NCBI GenBank assembly: GCA_900155495.1
Contig: FTLJ01000919.1
Coordinates: forward strand, 1 to 38,664
Length of the DNA stretch: 38,664 nucleotides
Origin: Porogramme epimiltina
Taxonomy: Eukaryota > Basidiomycota > Agaricomycetes > Polyporales > Polyporaceae
Direction of reading: 5' to 3'
The position numbers and the translations under genes are program-made. Under the pieces are notes generated by a model. It was given only the letters and a program-made list of their open reading frames with translations. It was not told the DNA's origin and ran no database searches. This document shows, in pieces, positions 30,346 through 38,664 of the stretch. How positions within the stretch are numbered: position 1 is the first letter of the stretch; the number at the start of each line of letters is the position of its first letter.

Positions 30346-31047
30346 GACGTGTGCCGACTACTTAGATGATGATCGTTAGAGACCTAGAGTGCGACTCCCG
30401 GGCGCTTCCGAAGTCCGTCTAACTTTAGTGCCACTGCCCCGGGTTCGCACAAGCGCACGGACACTTTCTCCTGCCCTCCCCACCCTATATGCCCCACGAT
30501 GTCTATTGCTTAATGGAGGATTCAGTTTGTCCTACAGCCCGCGCATCTCCGAGAACCGAGGGCGCTCCAAGTTCGGCCTAGTCACTGCACCCGGTGCGCG
30601 TGCCCCCTCCCCCGTCTCCTGGCATCCTTGACCGTACAAAGTTATAGCGTTCGCTGGGGTCACCCCCAGTGGTGCGTTGCTCTGCGCGCGTGCAGGGCGC
30701 ATCCATCAACGGTGTGGTATTGATACACGGCTCGGGCCTAGCGGGTGGACCCCTTGTCCAAAATCCCCTCCCCTTGTCGCCGCCGCAGATTGGCACTGTC
30801 GGTTTAGCACGCACCCACGGCGGACGACATATGCAGAGGTGTACCTGGCGGGGCGAAGTGGTCTTTCTGCGTTGAAGAACGGCATGCTGCACTCTCGCAT
30901 TCACGGCCTAAAAGTTTCGTTCCTGGGCCGTTACGAACAGCGCGCACGCGCACCCCTGCGCTCGTACTTCGCCCCGCGCATTCTGCACAGCACCGCCTCC
31001 TTCCCCCGCCTTCAACTACATATTTCGGATATCCCGGGACACTCACC
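30346..31047. other. Region between the two duplicated units
   Basis: About 700 nt with no recognised gene. A GC-rich open stretch (30669-30875, +) reads like decayed coding sequence but shows no domain. It includes whatever remains of the promoter of lipase copy iii. Confidence 0.4.
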
Positions 31048-32249
31048 GTGCCTTCTCTACGGCCCGACGACCCTGCTCCGCATTGCCATCACCTTACTCT
31101 CGCGTGCGCGGCCCCCTCTCCCTCCCCGCTCGCCGCGGGGCAGTCAATCAAGATCTTCACCGCCGCTCGGGTTAACACCTTCACCCTGCACGTTCCTCGC
31201 GAGTGCAGAGTACTATCAGTCTGCCACTACGCTCATGTAAGTGAGCGGCGCGAGCGGCGCTGGTGTGCCGGACGTCAAGCCCGTCGCATCCGGCGGCGAC
31301 GGTGACCCAGGGCAATTCTGCAAGTCCACGCCATCTCTCTCTGCGCAGAAACTGTTGAGCGTGCCGTGCGGTTTGCACCTGCTCGTGCCCTTAAGCTTAA
31401 CTCAAAGCTCAAGCTGGGGGCTTGGGCGCCACGGGCGCCAAATTAATCATGACAGCGTCGGACTGGTCGCTCTTCCGCGCTCCGCACACCGCAAGGGTAC
31501 GTCGGCTTCGCGCCCCCGCTGAACAGCATCGTCGTTTCGAACCAGGGCGCCGAGACGTCCGAGATGTGCGTCCTCCCAACGTTCACCCACGGTTTGGCAG
31601 GCATGTGTGCCCGACGCTAATTATGGTTCCGCAGCGAGCCGCTGCCCACGGGATCGCCAAGAGACCGGACGCGACGCTCTTCCCCCGCCTCGATCCGTCC
31701 ATTGAAGCACATTCTAAGTAACTACGTCGCGATATTTTTCGAGCTCGGGGCCTGTCGTTCACCCGGCGGTCCTTCCCCCCTCCCCCGGTGCTCCTCAGGG
31801 CAGGTCTGCAACCGCGATCCTGGCCGCCGTGCAGCCAGCGATGACGTAGTCCGGGACGCGTTCCGTCACGCTCACCGGCAACTCCCTCGGTGCGTATATG
31901 CGTATCTCCCCTCGAGATCCGTGCTCACCGGCGCCACTCCCGTCCTCCTCCCACACAGGCGCGGCGATCTCCCCCCTCCACCTCGCCTAACCCCGCCCTT
32001 TCCCCAACCCCCCACCGCCAAGGCCACCTTCATCGGCTTTGGTCTCCCCCGATCCTGCCCGGCATCATGGTTCCTCGGGTACCACCACCCGTCGGGCCAG
32101 GGGCACATCATGGACTCGGGGGCGTGGGTGGCGTGCCCGGGCCAGGATAACGAGAGCGACAAGTGCATTGTGGGGGACGTGCCGAACATCTTCGAGGGGA
32201 CGAAAGCGACTACGACGGGCCGCACAATGAGGTCGAGATGGCCTGCTAG
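31048..32249 (+). pseudogene. Class 3 lipase pseudogene (copy iii)
   Basis: Similarity starts at the first codon of the intact copy, but the ATG is GTG here. Exon 1 keeps GQSI, PDVKPVASGGDGDPGQFC with shifts. Its donor has become GCAAGT. Exon 2 reads GYVGFAPPLNSIVVSNQGAETSEM. Exon 4 has a TAG and the elbow is GNSLG instead of GHSLG. Exon 5 lost roughly 100 nt, including the catalytic Asp region, and joins GFGL directly to ILPG-like sequence. The end (GQDNESDKCIVGDVPNIFEG, last TAG at 32247) is recognisable out of frame. It cannot encode an active lipase. Confidence 0.85.
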
Positions 32250-32784
32250 ATGCGCGCGTGTGCCGAGGCGGTATCGGTCTGCCGCGGTGAACGACAAAAG
32301 GGTCCCGTTTTGATGTTTGTATTATTTTGGTTGACTCGCATGCATTCGTATATTGTATACTGACTTCTGTACTGCCGTATGTCTGATTCAGATATCTCGT
32401 CGCTGGCCGTTGTGCAGACAGCTTCCACGAAGTAAGGACTTACATAGCTGCTATTCAGCTGTATCGCCGAGTCAACCGTCCCTGGCGCGGGAACTTTGTG
32501 GTTTGACGGGACGGCATAGTGCGACCCCGGTGCTGCCGAAAAAAAGCGCAGATAAGGCCATCCTTTAACCGCTACCACGGTTCCGCCACTCGAACAGGTC
32601 CAAATTGTACTTAGTAGGTCGCTCAGTTTTGTCTTGGTGCTACCCAGGATGACATTGTACGCGATCATAGTAAATAAAGATACGTTGCCGCCTCCGGTCT
32701 GTATAAATGCGGTACTGGACGGAACTTCCAGTGACGCTACTCTCATGTGAGTCGCCGTGGAACTGGACCCTGTGCGAATCAGGC

Positions 32785-33110
32785 TTTCTCAGATATCTCA
32801 ATATTTTAGCTTGCCTCATCCTTCTACCGTGTTCTCTGAGCTTGATACGAAGCCGCCCTTTTTTGCACATACGGGCATTGCATTACGTTGATGAGAAGAG
32901 GTTGAAATGGATTAGTCTATGCTTCTAACATGTGCATTTCAGCGTGAAAGCAGCCATACACGTGTTTTTACGCCAGTTAGCCAGTATGAACTGTAGAAAG
33001 CACTTGTAAGCGCATATTCCCCTCATAGCAAGATACAATGGTGCGGCTCACGTTCAACTGCCACCAGGTGTTTCCTTGACATTTCTTATGATATACGGGA
33101 AACGCGTCTT
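32785..33110. repeat. Shared non-coding block X, unit 2 copy
   Basis: It is the counterpart of 26930-27290 and lies in the same place between the plus-strand lipase copy and the unknown-family gene. Confidence 0.6.
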
Positions 33111-33179
33111 AGGGCTATCAAATCCGAGTCTATCGGGTCATAGCAAAACTCTAGACCTCCTCACCAACGGCCGCGTCGG

Positions 33180-33470
33180 GCAAATTAGTGGGGCGGTCGG
33201 GCCTATGTGGTTCCTCCGAGCCAGCCACTGATCTGACCCGCTTTCAGCCGCCCCCACGCCCGGGCCTGCGGGTCGGGCTTGGGCTCTTGAATGTTATCTT
33301 GAGAGCACGGTCCTGGGCCCCCTCCGAGCCGTTACTAGGGCCGGGCTTACTGGGCTTCAGGGCTCGAAAAGACCACTTTCCTTGCTCTTTCCCAAGAATT
33401 TTGAGGGTTCTCGGCACCGAATACAATCTGATTTCAAGATCCTGCGTATTTTGATCCCACAACATGTTGC
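33180..33470. mobile_element. Possible transposon remnant, GGGCC-rich
   Basis: The stretch has repeated GGGC-YYG-GGC motifs in both orientations (GGTCGGGCCT, CGCCCGGGCCTGCGGGTCGGGCTTGGGC, GGGCCGGGCTTACTGGGC). It has no counterpart in unit 1. Such GGGC-rich ends occur in some hAT-type elements, but I find no transposase, clear terminal repeats or target duplication. Confidence 0.25.
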
Positions 33471-33694
33471 ATTTTCCTCAACTGCTACTCAGTGGACGGG
33501 CACACGGCCAAAGGTGACGCTGCAGATGTCTCGGTCCTCGCAGTCTGCGTGGACGTGGCTGATCGCCTCTAAGGTATCTCCCAGTCGCCATATCGGTAGG
33601 CGTATTACTGAACAACGTTTAAATGAGGTTACGGAAAATTACGAGACGTTCAGTGGCGAAGTTCCTATTGGAACAAACTGAGTGGACACACTCG

Positions 33695-33711
33695 AGATAT
33701 CTGAGATATCT
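33695..33711. promoter_or_regulatory. Two tandem AGATATCT palindromes upstream of the unknown-family gene (unit 2)
   Basis: Two copies of AGATATCT, at 33695-33702 and 33704-33711, are separated by one base. They lie about 90-105 nt before the ATG at 33800, where unit 1 has one copy. A regulatory role is inferred. Confidence 0.35.
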
Positions 33712-33799
33712 CCTTGGAGGAAATTGCATATGAGGATGCTCCACCCCAATCCCTTTATCACGTCCTCATCTCTCCACACAGAGACCCCGAGCTTTCACC

Positions 33800-34847
33800 A
33801 TGTGTCCAGACGGAAACTTGGAGGTCACAGGCATCCACTCTAAGCCTCTACTCCCCGACGAATCGACGCTCCTAGAGGACACTGCGTCATTCTGGAACAG
33901 CTTTCGGCTGTTCGACAAGTCTCCCCTTGAGCTTCTCAATGTGAGTGTGGCTCAACTATAGCACCTCGTAACCATCGCTGAGCTGACATACCATTTAGGA
34001 GAATTTTGGATACCTCACGGATTACCCACAATATGACAACACCTTTTGGGGTTCCTCGGGACAGGTCAGTCTCTACAACTATTACGTGAAGTGTCCGCGT
34101 TTACATTTCTCGTAGGGAATCGGCTGCCCTACCGAATATGAAGTCGACACCGGATCTCATCAGGCTTCTATGTTCGGGACTCTACAGACTCAGGTTATTT
34201 CTGCCCCTGGAATAGACGAGTCCCCGCCATCTCTGATTCCTCCCGCGAACGAGATCACGAAAGCCACCAGCAGCGAACAATTACACGAATTACTGGACGC
34301 CCTCATCAACAAGCCGGAGGCCAAGGTTAAATTTGACGCGAAAATAAGCCTTTATGATATGGTATACGGGTATGCCGCATTAGCCTCCAAAGCGGTTTGC
34401 TTCCCTATCACTTTCGGAGAGACGCAGTTCAAGGGGTGCGAGAAAAAGGTCTCCACCGAGTTCAATGTGAGATTTTTGACCGCTCATCTGGAGGACCTGG
34501 TATTGAGAGGTTTGCACATGCTCGGTCTGATCTAGGACAAGAATGGGAACGCCGTTCACGCCGCTCAGGTCAGCATATGCACCAAAGCAAAAGGAGTAAG
34601 ATCGCTTCAAGCGTTCACCCGTCAGGCCGTCCACATCATCGTAACTCATCTGGGATGGGTGCGTATGCCCGACATGGTAGACGACTGCTTACAATGCGCA
34701 CATCTGGCTATTTTTGTACAGATTGACAAATCACGAACAGGCTTTCAGCAGTTGCCAAATGAGGCTAAACATGTGTATTTGAGGTCGATGACGCTGAAGT
34801 CGAGGAATAAGGTCGAAGTTGAGCTCCAGTGGACAGCTCAGGGTTAG
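33800..34847 (+). CDS. Unknown-family protein U2 (268 aa)
   Basis: Five exons are supported: 33800-33940, 33999-34064, 34116-34466, 34536-34658 and 34722-34847. Introns are 58, 51, 69 and 63 nt with GTGAGT, GTCAGT, GTGAGA and GTGCGT donors, and all phases close. The family is not recognised. It is the paralogue of U1, sharing SPLELL, KISLYDMVYGYAALASKAVCFPI, GCEKKVSTEFN, NGNAVHAAQVSICTKAKG, AVHIIVTHLGW and VYLRSMTL. The extra 70 or so residues compared with U1 come from its own exon 2 (ENFGYLTDYPQYDNTFWGSSGQ) and the start of exon 3. There is no signal peptide or membrane segment. The gene is convergent with the intact lipase, about 110 nt away. Confidence 0.72.
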
Positions 34848-34957
34848 GCTGTCCAAAGGTTACGCGTAGAAGCTGCCTCGGCCTCAGTCCCTGATTCAAT
34901 ACTATCCCACGGAGTCGATGATATGTATACCATAATTTTCTATCCAAGAGCAGCGCT

Positions 34958-36170
34958 TTAGCAGCCCATCTCGACACCATTATACGGCCCGTCGTGGTCG
35001 CTCTCGTCCCCCTCAAAGATGTTCGGCACGTCCCCCACGATGCACTCGTCGTTCTCGTTATCTTGCCCCGGGCACGCCACCCACGCTCCCGAGTCCATGA
35101 TGTGTACCTCCCCGGACGGGTGGTGGTAACCGAGGAACATGCCGGGGAGGATGGGGACAATGTCCTCTTTATTGTTGATGTGCGTGATGGATGTGATGGA
35201 CGCGTGGGCGTCGAGGTAATTGGCGAAGGCTTGATTTCCGACGCGTGGGAGGCCGAAGCCGATGAAGGTGACCTTGGCGGTGGGGAGATGGAGCGGGAGA
35301 TAGACGGCGTGGAGGAGGGAGATCGCCGCGCCTGTGGGAGGAGAGAATACGATGCGCCGGTGAGTATGAATCCGTAAATGCCACACACGTACATACCGAG
35401 TGAATGCCCAGTGAGCGTAACGCTGTTCGTTCCGAAGCGTGCCATCGTCGTCTGAACCGCAGCCAGGATTGCGGCTGCGGATCTGCAAGGGGTTAGGTCA
35501 CTGTATGAGTGACAGATCCCGTAATACTCCGACTGCCTCACTTAGAGTGCGCATTTAGGAAGCCTTCGTGCGCCTTGATGGACGAGTCGAGGCCCGGGAA
35601 GAGCCCTGAGTCCGGCTTCTCAAGGATTATATCGGCATCCGTGAGTAGCGGCAGGCTGCGCACCGTAACGATGGCGTTAGTTTGTATGGAACGAACACGT
35701 GTTCCGGGGCAACCATGCGGACGGCGCTCACATTTCGGACGTGTCTGTGCCTTGATTCGCGACGATGACGCTGTTGAGCGAGGGCTCGAAGCCGACGTAC
35801 CCTGCGGCATGGAGGCTCCGCTTAGCTCTCCTGTATGTGCGAATGCTGCGGATCGCGCGAGCACTACTCGATCCACAGACTTTCGCGCGGTAGACTCACA
35901 GAACTGCTCCGAGTCGCCGTCGCCGCCGGACGCGACGGGCTTGAAGTCAGGCACGCCATTGCAGTTCGCGCCGCAATCCCACGCGAGCGTCGCGGCGGGC
36001 TGGCAGTACCCTGCACTCGCGAAGAACGCGTACGGAGTGAAGGAGTTGATCTGGGCTTGGGTGAGAGCCGTGATCGACTGGCGCGCGGAGAGGGCCGATG
36101 GCGCCGAGCGCGAGAGGGCCACGAGGGCCGCGAGGCCGACGCTGAGAAGAATAGAGCGTGAGGGAGGCAT
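34958..36170 (-). CDS. Secreted class 3 lipase (304 aa), the intact copy iv
   Basis: Five exons are supported: 36170-35900, 35801-35732, 35655-35542, 35482-35397 and 35331-34958. Introns are 98, 76, 59 and 65 nt, and all phases close. A signal peptide (MPPSRSILLSVGLAALVALSRS) shows secretion. Family features (PF01764, alpha/beta hydrolase) occur in order: WYVGFEPSLNSVIVANQGTD, GHSLG with nucleophile Ser179, IGFGLPRVGNQAFANYL, NNKEDIVPILP with Asp237, and GYHHPSGEVHI with His250/251. The usual length of this family is about 290-310 residues. It would hydrolyse triglycerides or feruloyl-type esters outside the cell; the substrate cannot be told from sequence. Three broken copies lie within 10 kb, so this is the only member of the local group still likely to work. 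Confidence 0.93.
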
Positions 36171-36283
36171 CGCAGTGCACGAGAACTGTGGAGGATTGAA
36201 GGAAGGCGGTGAGTGTGGGGCACCACGCGCGAGGCGAAGTATTGGGGAGGGCGAGAGAGAGGGGTCGTGCAGTGAGGTTGGGG

Positions 36284-37020
36284 TTGGCGGGGAGCCTTAT
36301 CAAGGGAGGGGGCGAAGGCATCATAGAGAAGAAGAAGCGGGCTGGCACGCGGACATGGGGATTGGGCAGCTGGCAGGCCGAGAAGACGTCAGCTGCAGCT
36401 TCGTGGTCGTGCCAAATCCAGATGGAACATACCGAGCGGCGCACACGTGCGAGGGAGGGTGAGTGCCAGCGAGCGAATGATGCGCGCACGGACGTCACAT
36501 CCATGGGAGTCTGTTCGAACCACTCAAGACGTGAGTGCCGGGCATGACGTGCACACGCGGTGGTCGTGGCAGATGCACCGGAGCTCGCGCCGCTCGAGAT
36601 TCCCAACCATTCAAGCTTGACTCACAGAGTCCTGGTCAGACTCTGTGAATCTATGAATGCTAGAGGATGAGCAGCCATCAACGACTAGTTCCATCAGGAC
36701 CGCGTTGCAAACCTCTTCCGAGGTCCCACATAGGTTTTCCGAGTCGTTGTATATCAGGAAAGGTTGAAGAGATTCCATCTCGAAGCCTGCTCAGCGGCGT
36801 CAATGATACCTTCACAGCTACGAGTTTATCTGAAACAGCATACCATTGGCGGAGCGACAACAGATACCCATGTGGATTGCGCATGATGGTCCAGAGGAAG
36901 GTGAGAGCGAAGATGGCGTTGTCTAGAGTGGAAACACATAATGTTTCAAGATAGCAGGGCGACCAGTCTCACTGACTGGACGTCAAGTCATGGGGAGAAC
37001 GATGGACTAGATGGTCCCAA
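36284..37020. repeat. Conserved upstream block of the minus-strand lipase, unit 2 copy
   Basis: It is the counterpart of 29623-30345. It is adjacent to the intact lipase start, so it probably contains its promoter. Confidence 0.65.
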
Positions 37021-38229
37021 CGCGCGCCTAGATGGTTGTCTCTGCCCAATTGTGTGGGAACAAGTTGTGATGTGATTACAATCCCATTATAGGCCCTTGT
37101 AAGTCGCAAGTCATTAATCATTACCCGTAGTAGGCTGGTAGCCAACCTGGGCTAGTACTATGCTTCAGCATTATGATCCACGTTTTGAAGCTGACCTCTT
37201 TGTTTCGATTCACAGACGCGCTTTCTCCCGTGTCTCCCGTTTGCTGCACACCGTTATGTCTGACACTCCTCCGCAGAAACTTCTGGTCGCCTTCTAGTCT
37301 TATGCAACTCTATTCACGTCTATCTTCAATCCACAGCCCGCCCACTCCTCCGTCACCATCCTTGACCGAAACCGGCACGCAATTCTTCTACTCTCCCATC
37401 TCCTTAACGAGGCCGCCATGATGTCCTTTTATACAAACAAGTTTAACATAGAAGTGGTAGACATCTAGTCTACCTTCGCCGAAATTCTGAAGAGTCTTAG
37501 CATAAAACAAGCCCCCATCCCGCTTCACGTCCCTCGCGCCACCCCATACAGCTCATGAATCATACACAGAACGGGACGTATCACTGCTTCATCTCGTTTG
37601 CGCCGAGTACAGGCGCATGCATTGTAGTAATTTCGAACTACGCAACAGGCTCGAGGACGATGATGGGCTCAAATTCGTCCAACTCAAGCAGACTCAGTTC
37701 TTTGGCGACGAACTTGAACCCCGATGATACCATTTCAAGTGAAGCATGGTGCGAGTAAGTCCCACGCTTTGGATCAAATTTACTGCTCGCTTGAACTGAC
37801 TGCCCATACGATACACACCGTAGGATGACTTCTGGCTCTGTGCTTGGCACTTGTGGATGTAGAAGCTCGGGCCATGTTGTTTTGGTGTTTGCATTTCACC
37901 TGAGTGAATGCTTTCCGCGATCGACACGTGTAAGAGACGTCTCTATTGTTAAGCTTATGCATGACGTAAAGATGTTTTCGATGGTCTTCGTCTCTGTATT
38001 TACCGTGTCAGGTCCTGCAAGGCCGGCTAAACGGCCTTACGTGCTGAGTGCATAAGATCTCGTCTCCACAATGTTATACTAGTCACGATTCGTTTCTTTC
38101 TCGCGGCGTGGTCTGTGAGGGGTTGCTCTTGATTGCGACTATGTTCGAACTTCGAGCTCTTCAGCACGCCGTACCCAGTAGTACGTCACCCCACCTTACG
38201 TGTAGGGTTCTGGGAAAAAGTCCTCGGCG

Positions 38230-38315
38230 TGTAAGTTACAGGTGTAAGTTACATGAGGCCCCTCAGGCCCTTCTTTACACGGTAAATAACATGTAAGTAT
38301 GTAAATAAGTGTAAA
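38230..38315. repeat. Cluster of short palindromes
   Basis: Two copies of TGTAAGTTACA (38230-38240 and 38243-38253) are followed directly by TGAGGCCCCTCA (38254-38265). An inverted pair TTTACAC (38274-38280) / GTGTAAA (38309-38315) flanks an AT-rich segment with further TGTAAGT/TGTAAAT. It could be a MITE end or a regulatory array. Confidence 0.45.
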
Positions 38316-38545
38316 AAAGCGCCCGGGGAGCGGAAAAAATGCCTGAATAATGCTTAGCAGCCTCTCCTGGTGCAGCAGGGATGATGCAAAGAGATTTGCA
38401 CCATGCACCATGCTAAATGCAATCATCAGGAGTCAGAGTCAGTCGAAATGCAGCGGAGGTGGCAATAAGCGCTGTCACCGCGCGAATGATGGCGCCGAGA
38501 TACTTACTAGGATGTGAGAAACTCGTTGAAGTAGTAACTCACATG

Positions 38546-38556
38546 TATAAATTATA
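38546..38556 (+). promoter_or_regulatory. TATA-box-like element near the window end
   Basis: TATAAATTATA is followed by a C/T-rich stretch (CCACCCCCTTCCACCCTCC), like fungal core promoters, and by ATG codons at 38579 and 38602. Confidence 0.35.
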
Positions 38557-38601
38557 CCACCCCCTTCCACCCTCCGCCATGCCATCCCAAGCACCACCGC
38601 G

Positions 38602-38664
38602 ATGCGCGCCCCGTCGTCCACCCCAACGTTCGAAATGATGAACATACTTGCGTCCGCGCTGGAT
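38602..38664 (+). CDS. Possible 5' end of a gene (partial)
   Basis: The ATG at 38602 opens a frame that runs to the window end (MRAPSSTPTFEMMNILASALD), 46 nt after the TATA-like element. An earlier ATG at 38579 stops after 19 codons. Too little is visible to name a product. Confidence 0.28.
   Translation, partial: MRAPSSTPTFEMMNILASALD

Larger units (their letters stand above)
32250..33799. other. Non-coding span between lipase copy iii and the unknown-family gene
   Basis: It contains block X (32785-33110), AGATATCT copies at 32390, 32791, 33695 and 33704, and a GGGCC-rich stretch (33180-33470). A 166-codon open frame on the minus strand (32246-32746) starts with ATG but has no domain and no counterpart in unit 1, so it is not called a gene. 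Confidence 0.45.
31048..37020. repeat. Segmental duplication, unit 2
   Basis: It has the same order and orientation as unit 1: lipase pseudogene (+), block X, unknown-family gene (+), lipase (-), upstream block. It is longer than unit 1, mainly because of a complete lipase exon 1 region and an extra GGGCC-rich stretch at about 33180-33470. Confidence 0.75.
36171..38601. other. Upstream region of the intact lipase and right-hand intergenic region
   Basis: 36284-37020 is the duplicated upstream block. Beyond it, about 1.5 kb has no secure gene. At 37555-38055 both strands show short exon-like frames. The plus strand has a good intron (GTAAGT...CTGAC...TAG, about 37757-37823), but neither reading has a known domain. 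A palindrome cluster lies at 38230-38315. Confidence 0.45.

Noticed and set aside
32246..32746. 166-codon ATG-initiated open frame on the minus strand
   Set aside because: It has no recognisable domain, no counterpart in the duplicated unit 1 and no supporting splice pattern, and it overlaps the end of a lipase pseudogene. It could be an orphan gene but is not supported.
37555..38055. Small spliced gene on either strand
   Set aside because: The plus strand has a good intron and the minus strand a plausible C-terminal reading (SLLELDEFEPIIVLEPVA). The two conflict, and neither shows a domain or a secure start.
1..38664. CRISPR arrays, bacterial operons, riboswitches
   Set aside because: The sequence is nuclear fungal DNA with spliceosomal introns; no regularly spaced direct repeats or bacterial signals were seen.

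Overview
The window is nuclear DNA from a filamentous basidiomycete, probably an Agaricomycete (Polyporales-like). The evidence is GC-rich genes split by many 50-80 nt introns with GTRNGT donors, CTNAC-type branch sites and YAG acceptors. The gene families also fit: F-box proteins, Kre9/KNH-like Ser/Thr-rich wall proteins, fungal DUF302, nitronate monooxygenase and class 3 lipases. A U6 snRNA and two eukaryotic tRNA genes, one with an intron, agree. The species is inferred, not shown.

Layout. 1-790 (+): 3' part of an atypical C2H2 zinc-finger gene whose paralogue lies at 9231-10208 (-). 1118-2176 and 3097-4052 (-): tandem Kre9/KNH-like secreted or GPI-anchored proteins. 5383-6268 (-): RNase H2 subunit C, with an intron-bearing tRNA-Leu(CAG) just upstream on the same strand. 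6772-8687 (+): four-exon F-box protein. 8860-8977 (-): U6 snRNA. 11586-13551 (+): second F-box protein, apparently with a 4-nt microexon. 13682-14273 and 24086-24697 (-): two DUF302 paralogues. 15315-16499 and 17089-18597 (+): two RING-coiled-coil genes sharing an intron position and promoter motifs. 19261-21610 (+): coiled-coil protein with a 710-nt intron. 22514-23904 (+): nitronate monooxygenase. 25071-25144 (-): tRNA-Val(AAC).

The right third, about 25.2-37.0 kb, is the most unusual part. It is an old, diverged tandem duplication of a 5-6 kb unit. Each unit holds a class 3 lipase copy (+), a non-coding block, a gene of an unrecognised family (+), a lipase copy (-) and a conserved upstream block. 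Only one of the four lipase copies (34958-36170, -) is intact. The other three are pseudogenes, and in each one the catalytic GHSLG elbow is changed. Both copies of the unrecognised gene (27566-28356 and 33800-34847) remain open with matching splice sites. The non-lipase parts of both units carry many copies of the 8-bp palindrome AGATATCT.

The genes form no pathway. The left two thirds is an ordinary chromosomal mix with several local paralogue pairs, and the right third is a region of gene turnover. All gene models are hand-spliced from sequence. No database search, alignment or RNA evidence was available.
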